Positions 1-10,795 of a DNA stretch of 64,000 bases are shown here, in pieces. Position 1 is the first letter of the stretch. Each line of letters begins with the position of its first letter. The translations under genes were made by a program, and so were the position numbers. The stretch is from Dioscorea cayenensis subsp. rotundata (Eukaryota; Streptophyta; Magnoliopsida; Dioscoreales; Dioscoreaceae), in contig NC_052489.1 in the NCBI RefSeq assembly GCF_009730915.1, positions 4,863,622 to 4,927,621 of the forward strand, read 5' to 3'. The notes below the pieces were generated by a model. It saw only the letters and a program-made list of their open reading frames with translations. It was not told where the DNA came from and did no database searches.

Positions 1-327
1 AGATAAAATTAACATCCTAAGCTCCCCACTAACAAGCATTCACAGTATTGAGAGCAAGGTCCACATTTATAAATAAGTAACCACTTTTTTTTTTTTTAAT
101 GTTCAATCCGATATCTACACGATCTCCTCTCATTTAATCATTAATGATTACCTCACTCTTTGCAATTGAAATAGATTGCCTTTATTATTTTTCACTTTTA
201 TATAATTATGTATATTTATAAAATTAATATATACCTCAAGTATATAATTGTCTATTTTTTTAATATTAACTAGTATAATTTTAAAAATGAAAAAAAATCT
301 AATAATGTCTAAAATCTACCATACCAC

Positions 328-375
<48 letters not shown>

Positions 376-459
376 CCACTGTGAAAAAGAAGGCTATCAT
401 GTAGTCAGAGCGAATCTCTCTTTGTACAAAGGCCTGTATATAGATTTGTTTAAAAGTAT
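1..459. other. AT-rich non-coding sequence with microsatellite
   Basis: I see no gene here. The stretch is AT-rich and contains a perfect (ATA)n/(AAT)n microsatellite at about 328-375. A short reading frame runs through the microsatellite, but it is only a poly-isoleucine artefact. Confidence 0.7.
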
Positions 460-773
460 TGTTACCCACACTACTTAGTACTTAAGCAGTAATATCTATT
501 ACTTAATGGTTTAGTAGTGTGTGGCATGTCTGTAATGGCACTAGTGCATGTCATGTCTGTAATAGTACTAGTGGTTTATCCTTTCATGGGTTCACAACTT
601 CTTTATAAAGCCCTGAATACCTCTTTGTAAGGGCATCATTTTGTAATCATTTGCATTTGTGAAATGCTATTAAGCTTTCTCTACTTCTTTCCATCTTCTC
701 TAGTCCTTTTAGCCTCCAACCCTGAACCCTCAACTCTTAGTTCATCGAACTTGAATAGCATCCCCCGCTTTCA
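460..773 (+). mobile_element. LTR of a retroelement (5' side)
   Basis: This segment starts TGTTACCC and ends TTTCA, directly before a primer-binding site. It has the parts of an LTR promoter: a TTTATAAAG TATA-like box near 602 and T-rich, CT-rich sequence toward the 3' end. The 3' edge is well placed by the primer site; the 5' edge is only the nearest plausible TG. No matching 3' LTR is seen in the window, so the element is truncated. An intergenic region of an endogenous pararetrovirus would look similar, because those also use tRNA-Met. Confidence 0.55.
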
Positions 774-785
774 TGGTATCAGAGC
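774..785 (+). promoter_or_regulatory. tRNA-Met primer-binding site
   Basis: The sequence TGGTATCAGAGC is complementary to the 3' end of plant initiator tRNA-Met, the usual primer of Copia LTR retrotransposons and of caulimovirids. It abuts the CA end of the preceding LTR, which fixes orientation as plus. Confidence 0.75.
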
Positions 786-1695
786 CATGTTCTGATTCTT
801 AACAGGTATATAGCTTAACCCTTTTTGTTAAGATTTATTTGTCTTTTCCGGGGTAGACACTTTATAGGGCCTCCTCTTTGGCTAGAAGATGAACTGTTTT
901 GAATGACTATTTCCGTCTTTGATTGGTTTTCTGAATTAAGATAGGCTGTCAACTAACTAAATTAATAGTTAGTTATTTGAAACCTGAGAAGTACCCGTTA
1001 TAGTACCCAAGAGGAGAAAGAAGGGGAAGAAGTGGTGTTCAAATAATAAAGCTAGCATTTAGAACCATTTTCAGATGGACTTGTTCTTAATTATAGATCC
1101 TAACCAAAATATAAGACATGAGTATTTATATTTCATCTCAACCAAAGAAGGATCCCGTAGTCTATTATTGGCAAGTTTCTTTTAAAATCTTCAGTTCTTC
1201 TTTAAGCTTTCTCTGAAAAAAAGTTTATTGATTATGATCTCTATATAGATGAATTATATAGCTTAATTTATAATAGTTAATTTAATCTGTATTATACATA
1301 TGTCAAAGAAGTAGACGTAATATGTAGAAATAGTTTACTTAATAGTATGTCACTTTATTATGAATTACGAGAAGTAATTTATTATTCAATTTATGAAGCA
1401 TAGGTTGAGAATATATTGTGTACCAAAGCGTAGCATGAGAATATATTTTGTAACAAGTATTAAAATTTGAAAATACATCATAGCACATGTAATAAAATAT
1501 ATGAGGAGTATAAGTTATAAAGATTATTCTATTAGCACATATTCAGTTCTTTAAATATATAGCAAGTTATCAAGGTGTATAGTTCACATAGAGGAACCAG
1601 TTTTTACATGAAAAGGGGAGACTTAGCATGGCCTAATCACTTCTTTCCTTCCGGAAAGGGAAGACATCTTCACCCTTCCTCAGAGAACAAGTACC
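786..1695. other. Leader-like non-coding stretch after the primer site
   Basis: No open coding sequence is recognisable. The stretch is AT-rich and ends in a short GC-richer segment (about 1615-1690) that includes a CTTTCCTTCCGGAAAGG near-palindrome just before the next open frame. It could be the degenerated leader or gag region of the retroelement. Confidence 0.4.
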
Positions 1696-2377
1696 ATGTT
1701 AGTTAATGAATATAGAAAAATTAGCATAAAAATAAATTTTATTTACAAAAAAATACTAATAGTGGAAAATCAATTAGCAAAAATAGAAACTACATTTGCA
1801 AATTTAGATTATATAAAAAATATCATGGAAAAAACTAAAGAAAATAATATGAATAGTGAAGTAAATGAATTATGTACTTACATGAAAAAATTAACTTTAG
1901 ATAAAGAAAATAAAATTAGAAAACCAGTTTCTCCTTATGCTTTTTGGACAAAAGAAGAATTAAATAAGCCGCCAGAATATATGATAAAATTCCCAAAAGA
2001 ATTTTTAAAAGAAATTAGAAAATGAAGTATTTACTTAATAAATTGTGAAAACCAAGTGCTTTAGCATGTTTAATTAATTTTGACTATTATAAAATAAGAA
2101 TAGAAAATTTTAATGAATATAGATTAGAAGATCAAATAAATGAACAACAATTAGCTTGGTTAGATGAAGCATGTAATTTTTTAAGAGTTAAGGAAAGTGC
2201 TAATAGAGATATAGAAAAACATTATGTAAATAATAATTTAAAAAGGTGGAAAAAAGAATTAGAATTAAAGTGGGTAAAATACAATCTATATATTGTTAAA
2301 ATGAGTGAGCAGCCTATTACAAAGGTGATAAAAATGTTAATAATATTAGGAGATTCTCAATATGGAATTTATCCTTA
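1696..2377 (+). pseudogene. Unidentified lysine/asparagine-rich coding remnant
   Basis: An open frame of 109 codons (1696-2025) is followed, after stops and a frame change, by a second coding-like stretch to about 2377. The predicted protein is very rich in Lys, Glu, Asn and Ile, has long charged helical segments, and does not match any family I recognise. It lies between a tRNA-Met-primed LTR-like region and a pararetroviral remnant on the other strand, so it may be part of a decayed retroelement or endogenous virus. That is inference from position only. The codon bias toward A/T third positions resembles the viral remnant next to it. Confidence 0.35.
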
Positions 2378-2527
2378 GGAAATAAAAAACCCATATAGAC
2401 TTTCGAAAATCTATTACCCCCCTCCAAAACAAATGGAAATGATAAGAGAAAAGAAAATCCGATTGATACTTGGAGAACAACTCTATAAACATAGAATAAT
2501 TGAATTTCAAAATAGATTATATGAACG

Positions 2528-3093
2528 TTACAATGAAATTGAAGTATGTAGCCTATGTGAGGAGAGTAAAATTATACTAGAACTAATTTTTGAAGGATTA
2601 TATTTTGCTTCTAAAGCTGCAATACCTTTACTTCCTAATATTTCACATACCTTTAAAATTGGTTTTAGAGTACACCTAATTCCACTATTATTAGCTACTT
2701 GTCGTATAAATGCTTTTGTAATGAGAATATTAGGTTTTATTAGTCATATTATATCCTTTTGATTTAATAGCAAATTTATATGTTTAAACAAAGTACTTAA
2801 GGATACTAGGAAATCTGGAGTAATATATACTAATTCTAAATTCTTATTCATATCTACTTCTATTAAAGCTATTAACCCGTCAGTTGTTTTATCAGAGTGT
2901 ATAGTATCCACTAAGCTTATTAATACCTTTGTCCTTAATCCTTTTATGTGCATATCTATAATTCTTATTAGTATTAATCCTAAATGAACTATAGTGTATC
3001 CTGCTTTTGTAAGTTTTACATATAATTCTTCAGAAATTAAGTCTAGTAAAATTTGACTCTCATCACATGGACGACATACTTCAAATAGAGGAA
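2528..3093 (-). pseudogene. Endogenous caulimovirid movement-protein remnant
   Basis: On the minus strand one frame runs from the edge of the adjacent LTR (about 3093) to a TAA at 2528-2530. A single in-frame TGA near 2745 breaks it. The conceptual product has the features of the 30K-superfamily movement domain of plant pararetroviruses: a hydrophobic His-Leu-Gly-Leu segment, then a block with an acidic residue before a conserved hydrophobic strand, then a Pro-Asp-Phe segment. Flanking capsid, protease and reverse-transcriptase parts are not visible, so only a fragment of an old integrated copy is left. The frame is cut by an LTR insertion on its upstream side. Family assignment rests on pattern recognition and was not tested by a search. 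Confidence 0.6.
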
Positions 3094-3096
3094 TCT

Positions 3097-3131
3097 ACTC
3101 AACACCCGGAGGTAGAAGTGCGGGGAGTAGA
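3097..3131 (-). mobile_element. 3' end of LTR copy A, cut off by the hAT insertion
   Basis: These 35 bases read on the minus strand as CTACTCC, CACCTCCGGGTGTTGAGT-like sequence, matching the end of LTR copies B (9607-9636) and C. The rest of the same LTR resumes at 8965 on the other side of the hAT element. Confidence 0.7.
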
Positions 3132-4337
3132 TAGGGATGGCCACGGGGAGGGGCGGGGCGGGGCGGGGGCGGGGGGAGTCCCTCCCCACTCACTCCCCCA
3201 TCCCAGGTTGGGATTCCCTGTCCCCGCCCCGGTTAGGAAATTGGGGATGGGGACGTCCCCACTCCTTGCCCAGTGGGGTCCCCACTCCCACCTTAACAAT
3301 TCTTTTTTTTTAAAAAAATCAATAACTAATGCATAATATAAAACAATCAACCTAGATGCTTGGAGTCATTAATAACTTCATCCAAGATAATGCACTTACA
3401 AAGTCATAATGCTCAGCCGAAAGATTACAAAAAACTCCACACAACATACAAATAACACCTTAACTTCAACCAATAATACAAAAATACAAGGTAACAACTC
3501 CAACATTAGGTCTTTAAGCAACAAGTTAATAACTCCAACACCATAACTCCAACTATCCAACAACATAACTCCAACATTCAAAAGTAGTACAGTATTTCCC
3601 AAGAGGCCATGAATAATAAAAGCTTAGAATTTATCAAACTCTTGCTTTTCCTTTGAAATCAACATCTACAAACAGAGTTAAGAAAAAAATCATAATAGAA
3701 TTTTGAATCAAATATATAATACCATTTAAATCATATTTTGAATCAAATTGTAAAGTTTCAACATGAAGAAGAATATAAATAAAACATTCAAAGCATATAA
3801 CATATTACAAGTAGAAAAAAAATCTTTCTATTCGGAAAAACACCATCATTCATTCATTCTCAAAAATAAAACAATAAATGAGCTATATAATAAAGAGTCT
3901 TCCAACTATAAGAGTGATGCCATCTTTTATTTTAGAAAAGAAAAGTTATTAGGTAGCATATCACTCTTCTATCAATCAAATAACATTTGATAACTTGGTC
4001 CACTTCCATCCTTATTAACATCAACAACCTGAAATATAAATCAATTAAATAAATTTGTATAAGTTTCACTTAAGTTATGAACTTTTTTATGCTAAGAATT
4101 TTGATAAATACAATATTTAGAGGCTTACCTCTTCATCTACATCTATGTCATCAGTCATTGTGTAACATTGAGAGCGAGTCGTGGAAATGGAATCTAAAGC
4201 ATCAATTATTAATTAGATCAACTACTATAAATTGTAATTTGAAAAGTAAAGTTGATTATAAAAGTATGTAATAGATATATGCATATAATATATATATATA
4301 TATATTCTATTATCATACCTTTTGTAGGAGCAAATAT

Positions 4338-6626
4338 CTAATTTTGTGCACACATTAATGCTTCAGCTGTGTTGGGATGCAATCTACTGCGATGTGGGCT
4401 TATAAATCTCCCACTTGTACTGAAAGCTGTCTCTAAAGCTTCTATTGATACTGAAATTGCCAAAATATCTCTCGCAATTAATTGCAATGTAGGATATTTA
4501 AGAGCCAACTTCCACCAACTTAGAATATCCAAATAATTTTTTCTTGGCATCAACCGCTTTTCCAAATAATGGTCTGATTTAGTGTACACACTCCCAATTT
4601 CAGACCCAGAAGAAGCAACATATAAATCAAAATCGCACATACAACCTGACCCACCATCATGACTTAATGGTACTTGTGTAAGATTATTTGTTGATGACCC
4701 GGCCATTGAAACACCTTGTTCACCAATCTTAAATTTTGATGAATATTCAGCAACTAAATCATAACTTTGAACTTTAGCAACTTCCATCTTTCCCATTTCA
4801 TCACCATAGAACAATGGGAAATAATATTCCAAAAATTTGATCTTATATCTAGGATCTAATATAGTTTTCACACACATGATACCATGAACTTGAGCCCAAT
4901 ATTTATCAAATTTTTCTTCCATTTTTGATGCCAAAAGTTGAATGCAAGGTTGCCCACAATTAACCAAATGCATCAATTCCATCTTAATCTCACATATCTT
5001 GGGAAAAAAGAGATTGGCAGTGGCGTATTTAGTCCAGGAAAATATCTCAGTGATATCATGAATATTTTCAATGTACCACAAATTTGTGTAGTGATTTCCC
5101 ATTCTTCATCTAATGGGAGACACTTATAAAGGGGTTCCCTTTGTTTCAAACTTTTAAAAACATCTTTGTAACAAATGACAACATCAAGCATTAAATAAGT
5201 GGAATTCCACCTAGTTTTACAATCCAAAATCAATTTCTTAGTGCAAGAGATTTTCAATTGGCATGCTGTTTCTTCAAACTTTTCATTTCTTTTTGGTGTA
5301 ACTCCAAAATGCAACACTATCACGAACTTTTTTAATAGTTTCAAAGATAATCTCTAAACCATCTTTGATAATTAAATTTAGAATATGCGCATAATACCGA
5401 ACATGCAATAACTTTCCATCAATCCAAACTATGTTACTTGACAATTTGTTCAAAATTAAATTCACCATCGAGTCATTTGTTGAACAATTGTCTAATGTCA
5501 ATGCAGATAACTTGTGATCAAGATTCTAATCTATTAAACAATTTGTGATCACATCACATAGTATATCAGCAGTATATGGGCATGGTACATAAATGAACCG
5601 AATCACATAAAGAATGAAATAACATTAAAGATATATACAAAAAGCTAAACTAGTTCAACACTTGTCAATCAAATAACTCATTACATAAATAAAATTTTCT
5701 TCTATTATTATGTTAAAAAATGATAACAACTTTTGAGGGAAGAAATTCATTCCATAAATAAAAACATATATGAAATTTCAAGTGTTAAAGTTATAGCAAA
5801 TTGAGTATAAACATAATATCATTTATAATTTTATATGTAAGAATACCGAAAAATTATAGTTAAATAAATAAAAGCAATACCTAATAATCCGACTTTGCAA
5901 GCTCCAATTAGCATTAATGAAATGTGTTGTGATTACCATGAATCTTTTTTTTTATTATTGCTTGAATTGTCCACATGTCCGTTGTAATTGCAACTTTACT
6001 CCCATTATTTTCAAGCAATTTCATTGTTTTCTCTTTTTCTTGCTCATATATTTTTAAATATATCTCTTCTTATCGTATGTAGGCCAATTTTTTTAAATAA
6101 TGGTTGAATAACCCCAGCAAGCTTTTGAAACTATTCATGCTCAACCATTGATAAACGATACTCATGTACAATAATCATTGATGCTAACTCTTTTCTTGCA
6201 ACATCTTCATCAAATGTGTATGTCCCAATTGAAGCCTTGCCTTTATTATCTAGTTTATGCCTCAAAATGCTTTGCTTTATATCTCTAGTTTTTCTCAATG
6301 GGCATGATGCAAAATGATCATGTAAATGTTCCGTCCCATTTTTTGTATCCCCTCCAAGTTTTTTTTTTTACAATTATTACATATTGCCTTTCATTTATCA
6401 TCTATTTTTTTTCTCTTATAATGGTTCCATACAGCTGATTTAGACGAGTCTTCGTGACCAATTTCAATTCTCCACTTTCATTCATCGGCAATATTTGACT
6501 TGATCCAACCAGTATTGTTGATTCAAGGTGTATTCTAGATTGTTCACAACTTTGTTGTTCCATGGATTGTCCACAACTTTGAAGAGGTGAAATAGGTAAA
6601 ATCTCTTCATTAGAACCCTCATCCAT
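4338..6626 (-). pseudogene. hAT transposase pseudogene (BED zinc finger, RNase H fold, hAT dimerisation domain)
   Basis: Reading on the minus strand from 6626, the order of domains is that of Ac-type plant hAT transposases. First comes an N-terminal region ending in a BED-type zinc finger (Cys-x2-Cys near 6370, then a His..Cys pair near 6310). The core contains TLDNCSTNDSMVN, then AHILNLIIKDGL near 5370, then KTRWNSTYLML near 5210. The C-terminal dimerisation domain (LDILSWWKLALKYPTLQLIA, then SAFSTSGR-like residues) ends at a stop at 4338. Frames break between 5900 and 6200, near 5500, near 5290 and near 5000, so no full protein can be made. The conserved Cys before AHILNLI is replaced by Tyr. 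Confidence 0.88.
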
Positions 6627-7239
6627 GTTGTCACTTGTTCACCTACAATGATTCCATTATTATATATTCGTGAGCAAACTAATAGATCATAACTTGAACA
6701 TTAAAAAAATAAAATAAAAATAAAAACATCACTACTTGACATAAGTTACAAAAGCTTATGTTTCATGAACATAACCCCTCAATATTATAAGAAGACCATG
6801 AATCATGCATATTAGAACAAATGAGTTAAGGATAATATAAACCAACCATTATCTGGTAATAACTGGCTCATTCTTTCATGCTACTAATTAATTACATGAC
6901 TTATTATTATTAGGCTTTTCACTGAACACATCACTCTCAATATATTTTGTCAAAGCTTATCGTTGGACACATCACTCTCAATCCATCAAACACCTTTGAG
7001 AAAAAATAAAATAAAATAAAATAAATTTTGGACTTTGAGAGGTTGATTTTTTTATTAATGTGTGCCTATATGAAGAAATTGGGAAATGGATTAGGTGGAA
7101 AACTCAACTGCAATAGTTTAATTATTCAATTTAATATTTTGATTTTGGTTGGTTGGTTGGAGGATTGAATATATGAGTTTAATTATTCAATTTGTTAAAG
7201 ATGGATGAGAAGAAAAAGTAGTAATAATAGTAGTATTAG

Positions 7240-7416
7240 TAGGGATGGCAACGGGTAGGGTATGGGTAAGGTATGCCAAACCCTTACCCATACCTATAAC
7301 CCGTACCCTTATCTTATACCCTTAAGGGTAAAAAAAATCATACCCTTACCCGCAGGGTACGGGTATACCCGTAGGGTACCCGCTTACCCGTTGTTCAAAT
7401 TATTGAATTAAATTTA

Positions 7417-7462
<46 letters not shown>

Positions 7463-8294
7463 TATACATTACAATACAATTTTTAAAAACATGTCCATAA
7501 ATTCAAAATTACAAGTTGGTATATATTTGTTTATCTTAAATTATATAATTATATAAAAATGGTGTCTATTTAGGACTCAATGGTAACTCTATCTTTTTTT
7601 TTGTTTATGTTTAATTATCTTGGTTTTTGTTTTAAATGTTTTCATATATCTACTATTTATATTTTATATAGCTTCAAATTTTATAAATGTCTAGTGAGAA
7701 TTTGAATATAAAAAATATTATAAGTAATTCTCATAAGTTATATCCAATTGATTTTTTATTAGTATCTTATTTTTCATGATGTTCTTATAATTTATAGAAT
7801 AAATTATTATAACATTATTTTTTTTATTTGTTTTATAATGTTTATTTTTATAACATTATTTTTTTATTTGTTTTATAATGTTTATTTTTTAATTTAATTA
7901 TGATTTTTAATATGTATCCAAAATTCAATTTTGATAGTATTATACTTTATCAAATAAATATAATAAGAGAAAATTTGAAGTATTATTTTCAAATTAATTA
8001 CCATGAAAATAGATCTTGGGTAAATTGTGGGTAAATGTTTAGTTTAATAAAACATTATATATATATATATATATATGAGGGTAAAGGTAGGGGTATGGGT
8101 TTTACATGTACCCTCTTCAACGGGTAAGGGTAAGGGTATGGGTAGGGTAGGGGCATACCTTTACCCGATCCGTACCCGCTCAAAAAATAAAGAGTAATAC
8201 CCTTACCTGTTCCAGTACCCTATCAAAGAGGGTATAACCCTCTTTGACCGGGTATGGATACGGGTATATCCGTCTGGTAGGGTACAAATTGCTA
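7240..8294. mobile_element. Nested non-autonomous hAT-like element with GGGTA-rich ends
   Basis: The left end reads TAGGGATGGCAACGGGTAGG and is followed by many GGGTA/TACCC runs to about 7392. Similar runs fill 8078-8294, and the far end on the opposite strand reads TAGCAATTTGTACCC. The middle is AT-rich and has no coding sequence; it includes an (ATA)n run at 7419-7460. The start matches the TIR of the surrounding hAT, which suggests a small deletion derivative that jumped into it. I could not find a matching 8-bp duplication, so the exact right edge is uncertain. Confidence 0.5.
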
Positions 8295-8964
8295 GATCTT
8301 GTAAAACTAAACCAATCCATCACCCAATTCTTCATTTCAATTCAACCATTAAATTGAATAAAATAAATAAATAAATCGACACACTCTTATTTATCATCAT
8401 CATCATGGTTGACAAAAAAAAAGGGTGATCACTATTTTTGTGGCTTTACAGCTCTATTAACAGAGTCATTAAATTATATCCCATTGAAAGGGGACCATCA
8501 AATCATGCCATAAAACTAACAACGTTTTTAATAAAATAAAAAAAATAAAAGACACACCAGTTAGTGATCTAGCCCCGAAATCAACAATGTTTGGAGAAGA
8601 GAGAGGAGATCCGATGGAAAAGATGGAGATCGACGGTTCAATGGAAGATGGAGGCGGTGGAAATCAGTTGTCCAGATTTCGGTGGAGCTCGATGGAGGCA
8701 GGAGGTGGTGGAGAAAATTAGGGTTCTGATTTTTTTTTTTAACCCTTAGATTATATTAAAATCATAGATGAATTTTTTTTATTTTAACCCTTATATTATA
8801 TATATAAATATATATATTATTTGTATATATATATATATATTTCGGGGCGGGTAACCCGCGGGGCGTGGAGATCATTCCTTGGCCCCGCCTCGCTACAGGG
8901 ACCGGGGAATTATTTTCCCCGTCACCACGGGGGACGGGGAATTCCCGCCCCATGTCCATCCCTA

Positions 8965-9278
8965 GGATTAGATGCACTCATCACCAGAGGTGATGAGTAT
9001 TAAGCAAATGAAGGAGGATAGGAGGGAGAAACACACCACACAAATAAAAGAAAATATAAATATCTACATATTTATAGAGGAAGGAGAAGAAGGAGAAGAA
9101 GATAAAGAAGCTCAGAAGAAAATTTTATTAGAAACTTGACTGGACTCAGCCTCTTTTGAGTTGTTCATATTACAACACTAAGAAGTCTTATATAGACTTT
9201 GAGAAGATCAAGGCCATGGGCTAAAGACCTCTCAAGCCCATGGTCTTACAGACCTAACCCATGGTCTTCCGAAGACCA
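8965..9278 (-). mobile_element. LTR copy A (5' part), minus strand
   Basis: Read on the minus strand from 9278, this matches LTR copies B and C over its length: a TGGTCTTCGG start, a GACCATGG block, a GTCTATATAAGACT TATA-like promoter and an AATAAAATT polyadenylation-like signal. The hAT transposon interrupts it at 8965, and its last 35 bases lie at 3097-3131. Its start faces that of copy B with only about 31 bases between, so the two form a head-to-head inverted repeat. Confidence 0.75.
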
Positions 9279-9309
9279 GGATAAAAAAAAATAGCAAGTC
9301 TTTTGACCC

Positions 9310-10304
9310 TGGTCTTCGGTAGACCATGTGTTAGGTCTGTAAGACCGTGGGCTTGAGAGGTCTTTAGCCCAAGGTCTTGATCTTCTTGGAGTCTATATAA
9401 TACTCCTTAGTGTTGTAATATGAACAACTCGAAAGAGGCCTGATTTTAATAAAATTCTCTTTTGAGCTTCTTCTTCTTCCTTCTCCTCCTTCATCTGTAA
9501 ATATGTTGATATTTATATTTGTTTTTATTTGTGTGGTGTGTTTCTCCCTCTTCTCCGCCTTCCTTCACTTAACACTCATCACCCCCAGTAATGGTGCATC
9601 TACTCCCAATACTCCCACCTCCGAGTGTTGAGTGCATACCCCTTATATTGGTATCAGAGACACTGTTCCGATCCATGTTCTGACGTCTCTGCGAAGCCTG
9701 AAGCTCGCAGGTCTCGTTCAATCATCTCCAAGCCTCGGTAGGGAAGCCATCTATTCTGAGTTAACACTCCTAAGGAGCCAAGACCTCGTGGAGAAGATGA
9801 TTTATAGGAAGGAGACATGAAGCCATGTACCCTTGTGTGGTGCCGTGTCAAGTCATGTCGTACTCTATTCTTTTTTTGTCTTTTTAGGGTGGTAAAGTTG
9901 TAATTTTTAAAAAATGTATGCTTTTGCTTTTTCAAAGTGGAAGTACTGTATACTTTTGCTTCAAAAAGTAAATAGTGAGTTTTTTTACCTTGGTATGTGG
10001 TAGACTATGAGTTAGGTCTGTAAGACCATGGCCTTGAGAGGTCGTTAGCGCATGATCTTGGTCTTCTTGGAGTCTATATAAGACTGTTGTAATATAAACA
10101 ACTCGGAAGAGGCTGAGTCCGGCCAAGTTTTTAATAAAATTTTCTTATGAGTTTCTTCTTCTTCCTTCTTCTCCTTCCTCTATAAATATGTAGATATTTA
10201 TATTTACATTTATTTGTGCGGTGTGCTTCTCCCTCTTCTCTATCTTCTTTCACTTACCACTCCTCAACTCCGCTGATGTGTGCATCCTTTGAGTGTTGAG
10301 TGCA
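9310..10304 (+). mobile_element. TRIM-like miniature LTR retroelement (LTR copies B and C)
   Basis: Two directly repeated LTRs (about 9310-9636 and 9991-10304) enclose only about 350 bases. The internal part starts with a tRNA-Met primer-binding site TGGTATCAGAGA at 9649-9660 and holds no gag or pol. Both LTRs carry a TATA-like GTCTATATAA (near 9391 and 10071) and an AATAAAATT signal, and both end GTGTTGAGTGCA. Size and layout match terminal-repeat retrotransposons in miniature. An internally deleted larger element is the alternative. I did not find a clear target duplication. Confidence 0.65.
9649..9660 (+). promoter_or_regulatory. tRNA-Met primer-binding site of the TRIM-like element
   Basis: TGGTATCAGAGA lies about 12 bases after the probable CA end of the left LTR and matches the complement of the initiator tRNA-Met 3' end except at the last position. 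Confidence 0.65.
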
Positions 10305-10344
<40 letters not shown>

Positions 10345-10795
10345 TTAAGAAAAGTAAGAGCATATCCTTTGAACTCTTTCAAAAAAGAAATATATATATA
10401 TATATACCTTTAAATCCAACTAAAATAAATATTGAATGAAAAACTGCCTCCATTTTATCCATCACTAGCACCTCTCTTGTGCCTGTGCACTCCGAGCACA
10501 ATGGAGAAGAGCTTAGCCCCATTGTGTATATGTTGGTGCATTAGTAGTTGGTGCTGCCCTGCTATTGCCGACAAGTACACTCAACATTTTATTAAAACTT
10601 TAGAACACCAAGTTCAAATTTGATTGGAGAATAAAAATAAAAACAAAAATAAGAAAAAAAATATAAAAAAATCATTAAAAAAAACATTAGAAAGAGTTTT
10701 TTTTTTTTTTGTAATTGTATATATAATTATATTAAAAAAATACATTTAGTTCACCAAACTTCAAACTATGCAGTCACATAAATCATTGTTGATTA
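10305..10795. other. Non-coding stretch with (TAT)n microsatellite
   Basis: A (TTA)n repeat runs from 10305 to about 10342 directly at the end of LTR copy C. The rest is AT-rich with several homopolymer tracts. I see no gene. Confidence 0.6.

Larger units (their letters stand above)
3132..8964 (-). mobile_element. hAT-superfamily DNA transposon, complete but degenerate
   Basis: The element begins TAGGGATGGCCACGGGG and its other end reads TAGGGATGGACATGGGG on the opposite strand, so the terminal inverted repeats share TAGGGATGG followed by G-rich subterminal DNA. The flanking 8-bp target duplications are GGAGTAGA (3124-3131) and GGATTAGA (8965-8972), one mismatch, as expected for hAT. The intact LTR copy B shows the empty site as TCTACTCC at 9599-9606. 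Inside is a decayed hAT transposase on the minus strand. A second TAGGGATGG-starting element is nested at 7240-8294. It is almost certainly immobile by itself. Confidence 0.88.

Noticed and set aside
2433..2762. 109-codon plus-strand frame as a gene
   Set aside because: It is antisense to the movement-protein remnant, whose minus-strand frame is the recognisable one.
7240..8294. GGGTA runs as an interstitial telomere
   Set aside because: The plant telomere unit TTTAGGG is absent, and the runs sit at both ends of an element in opposite orientation.
9654..10126. Short minus-strand frames in the TRIM-like element
   Set aside because: They overlap the primer site, internal region and LTR and show no similarity to gag or pol.
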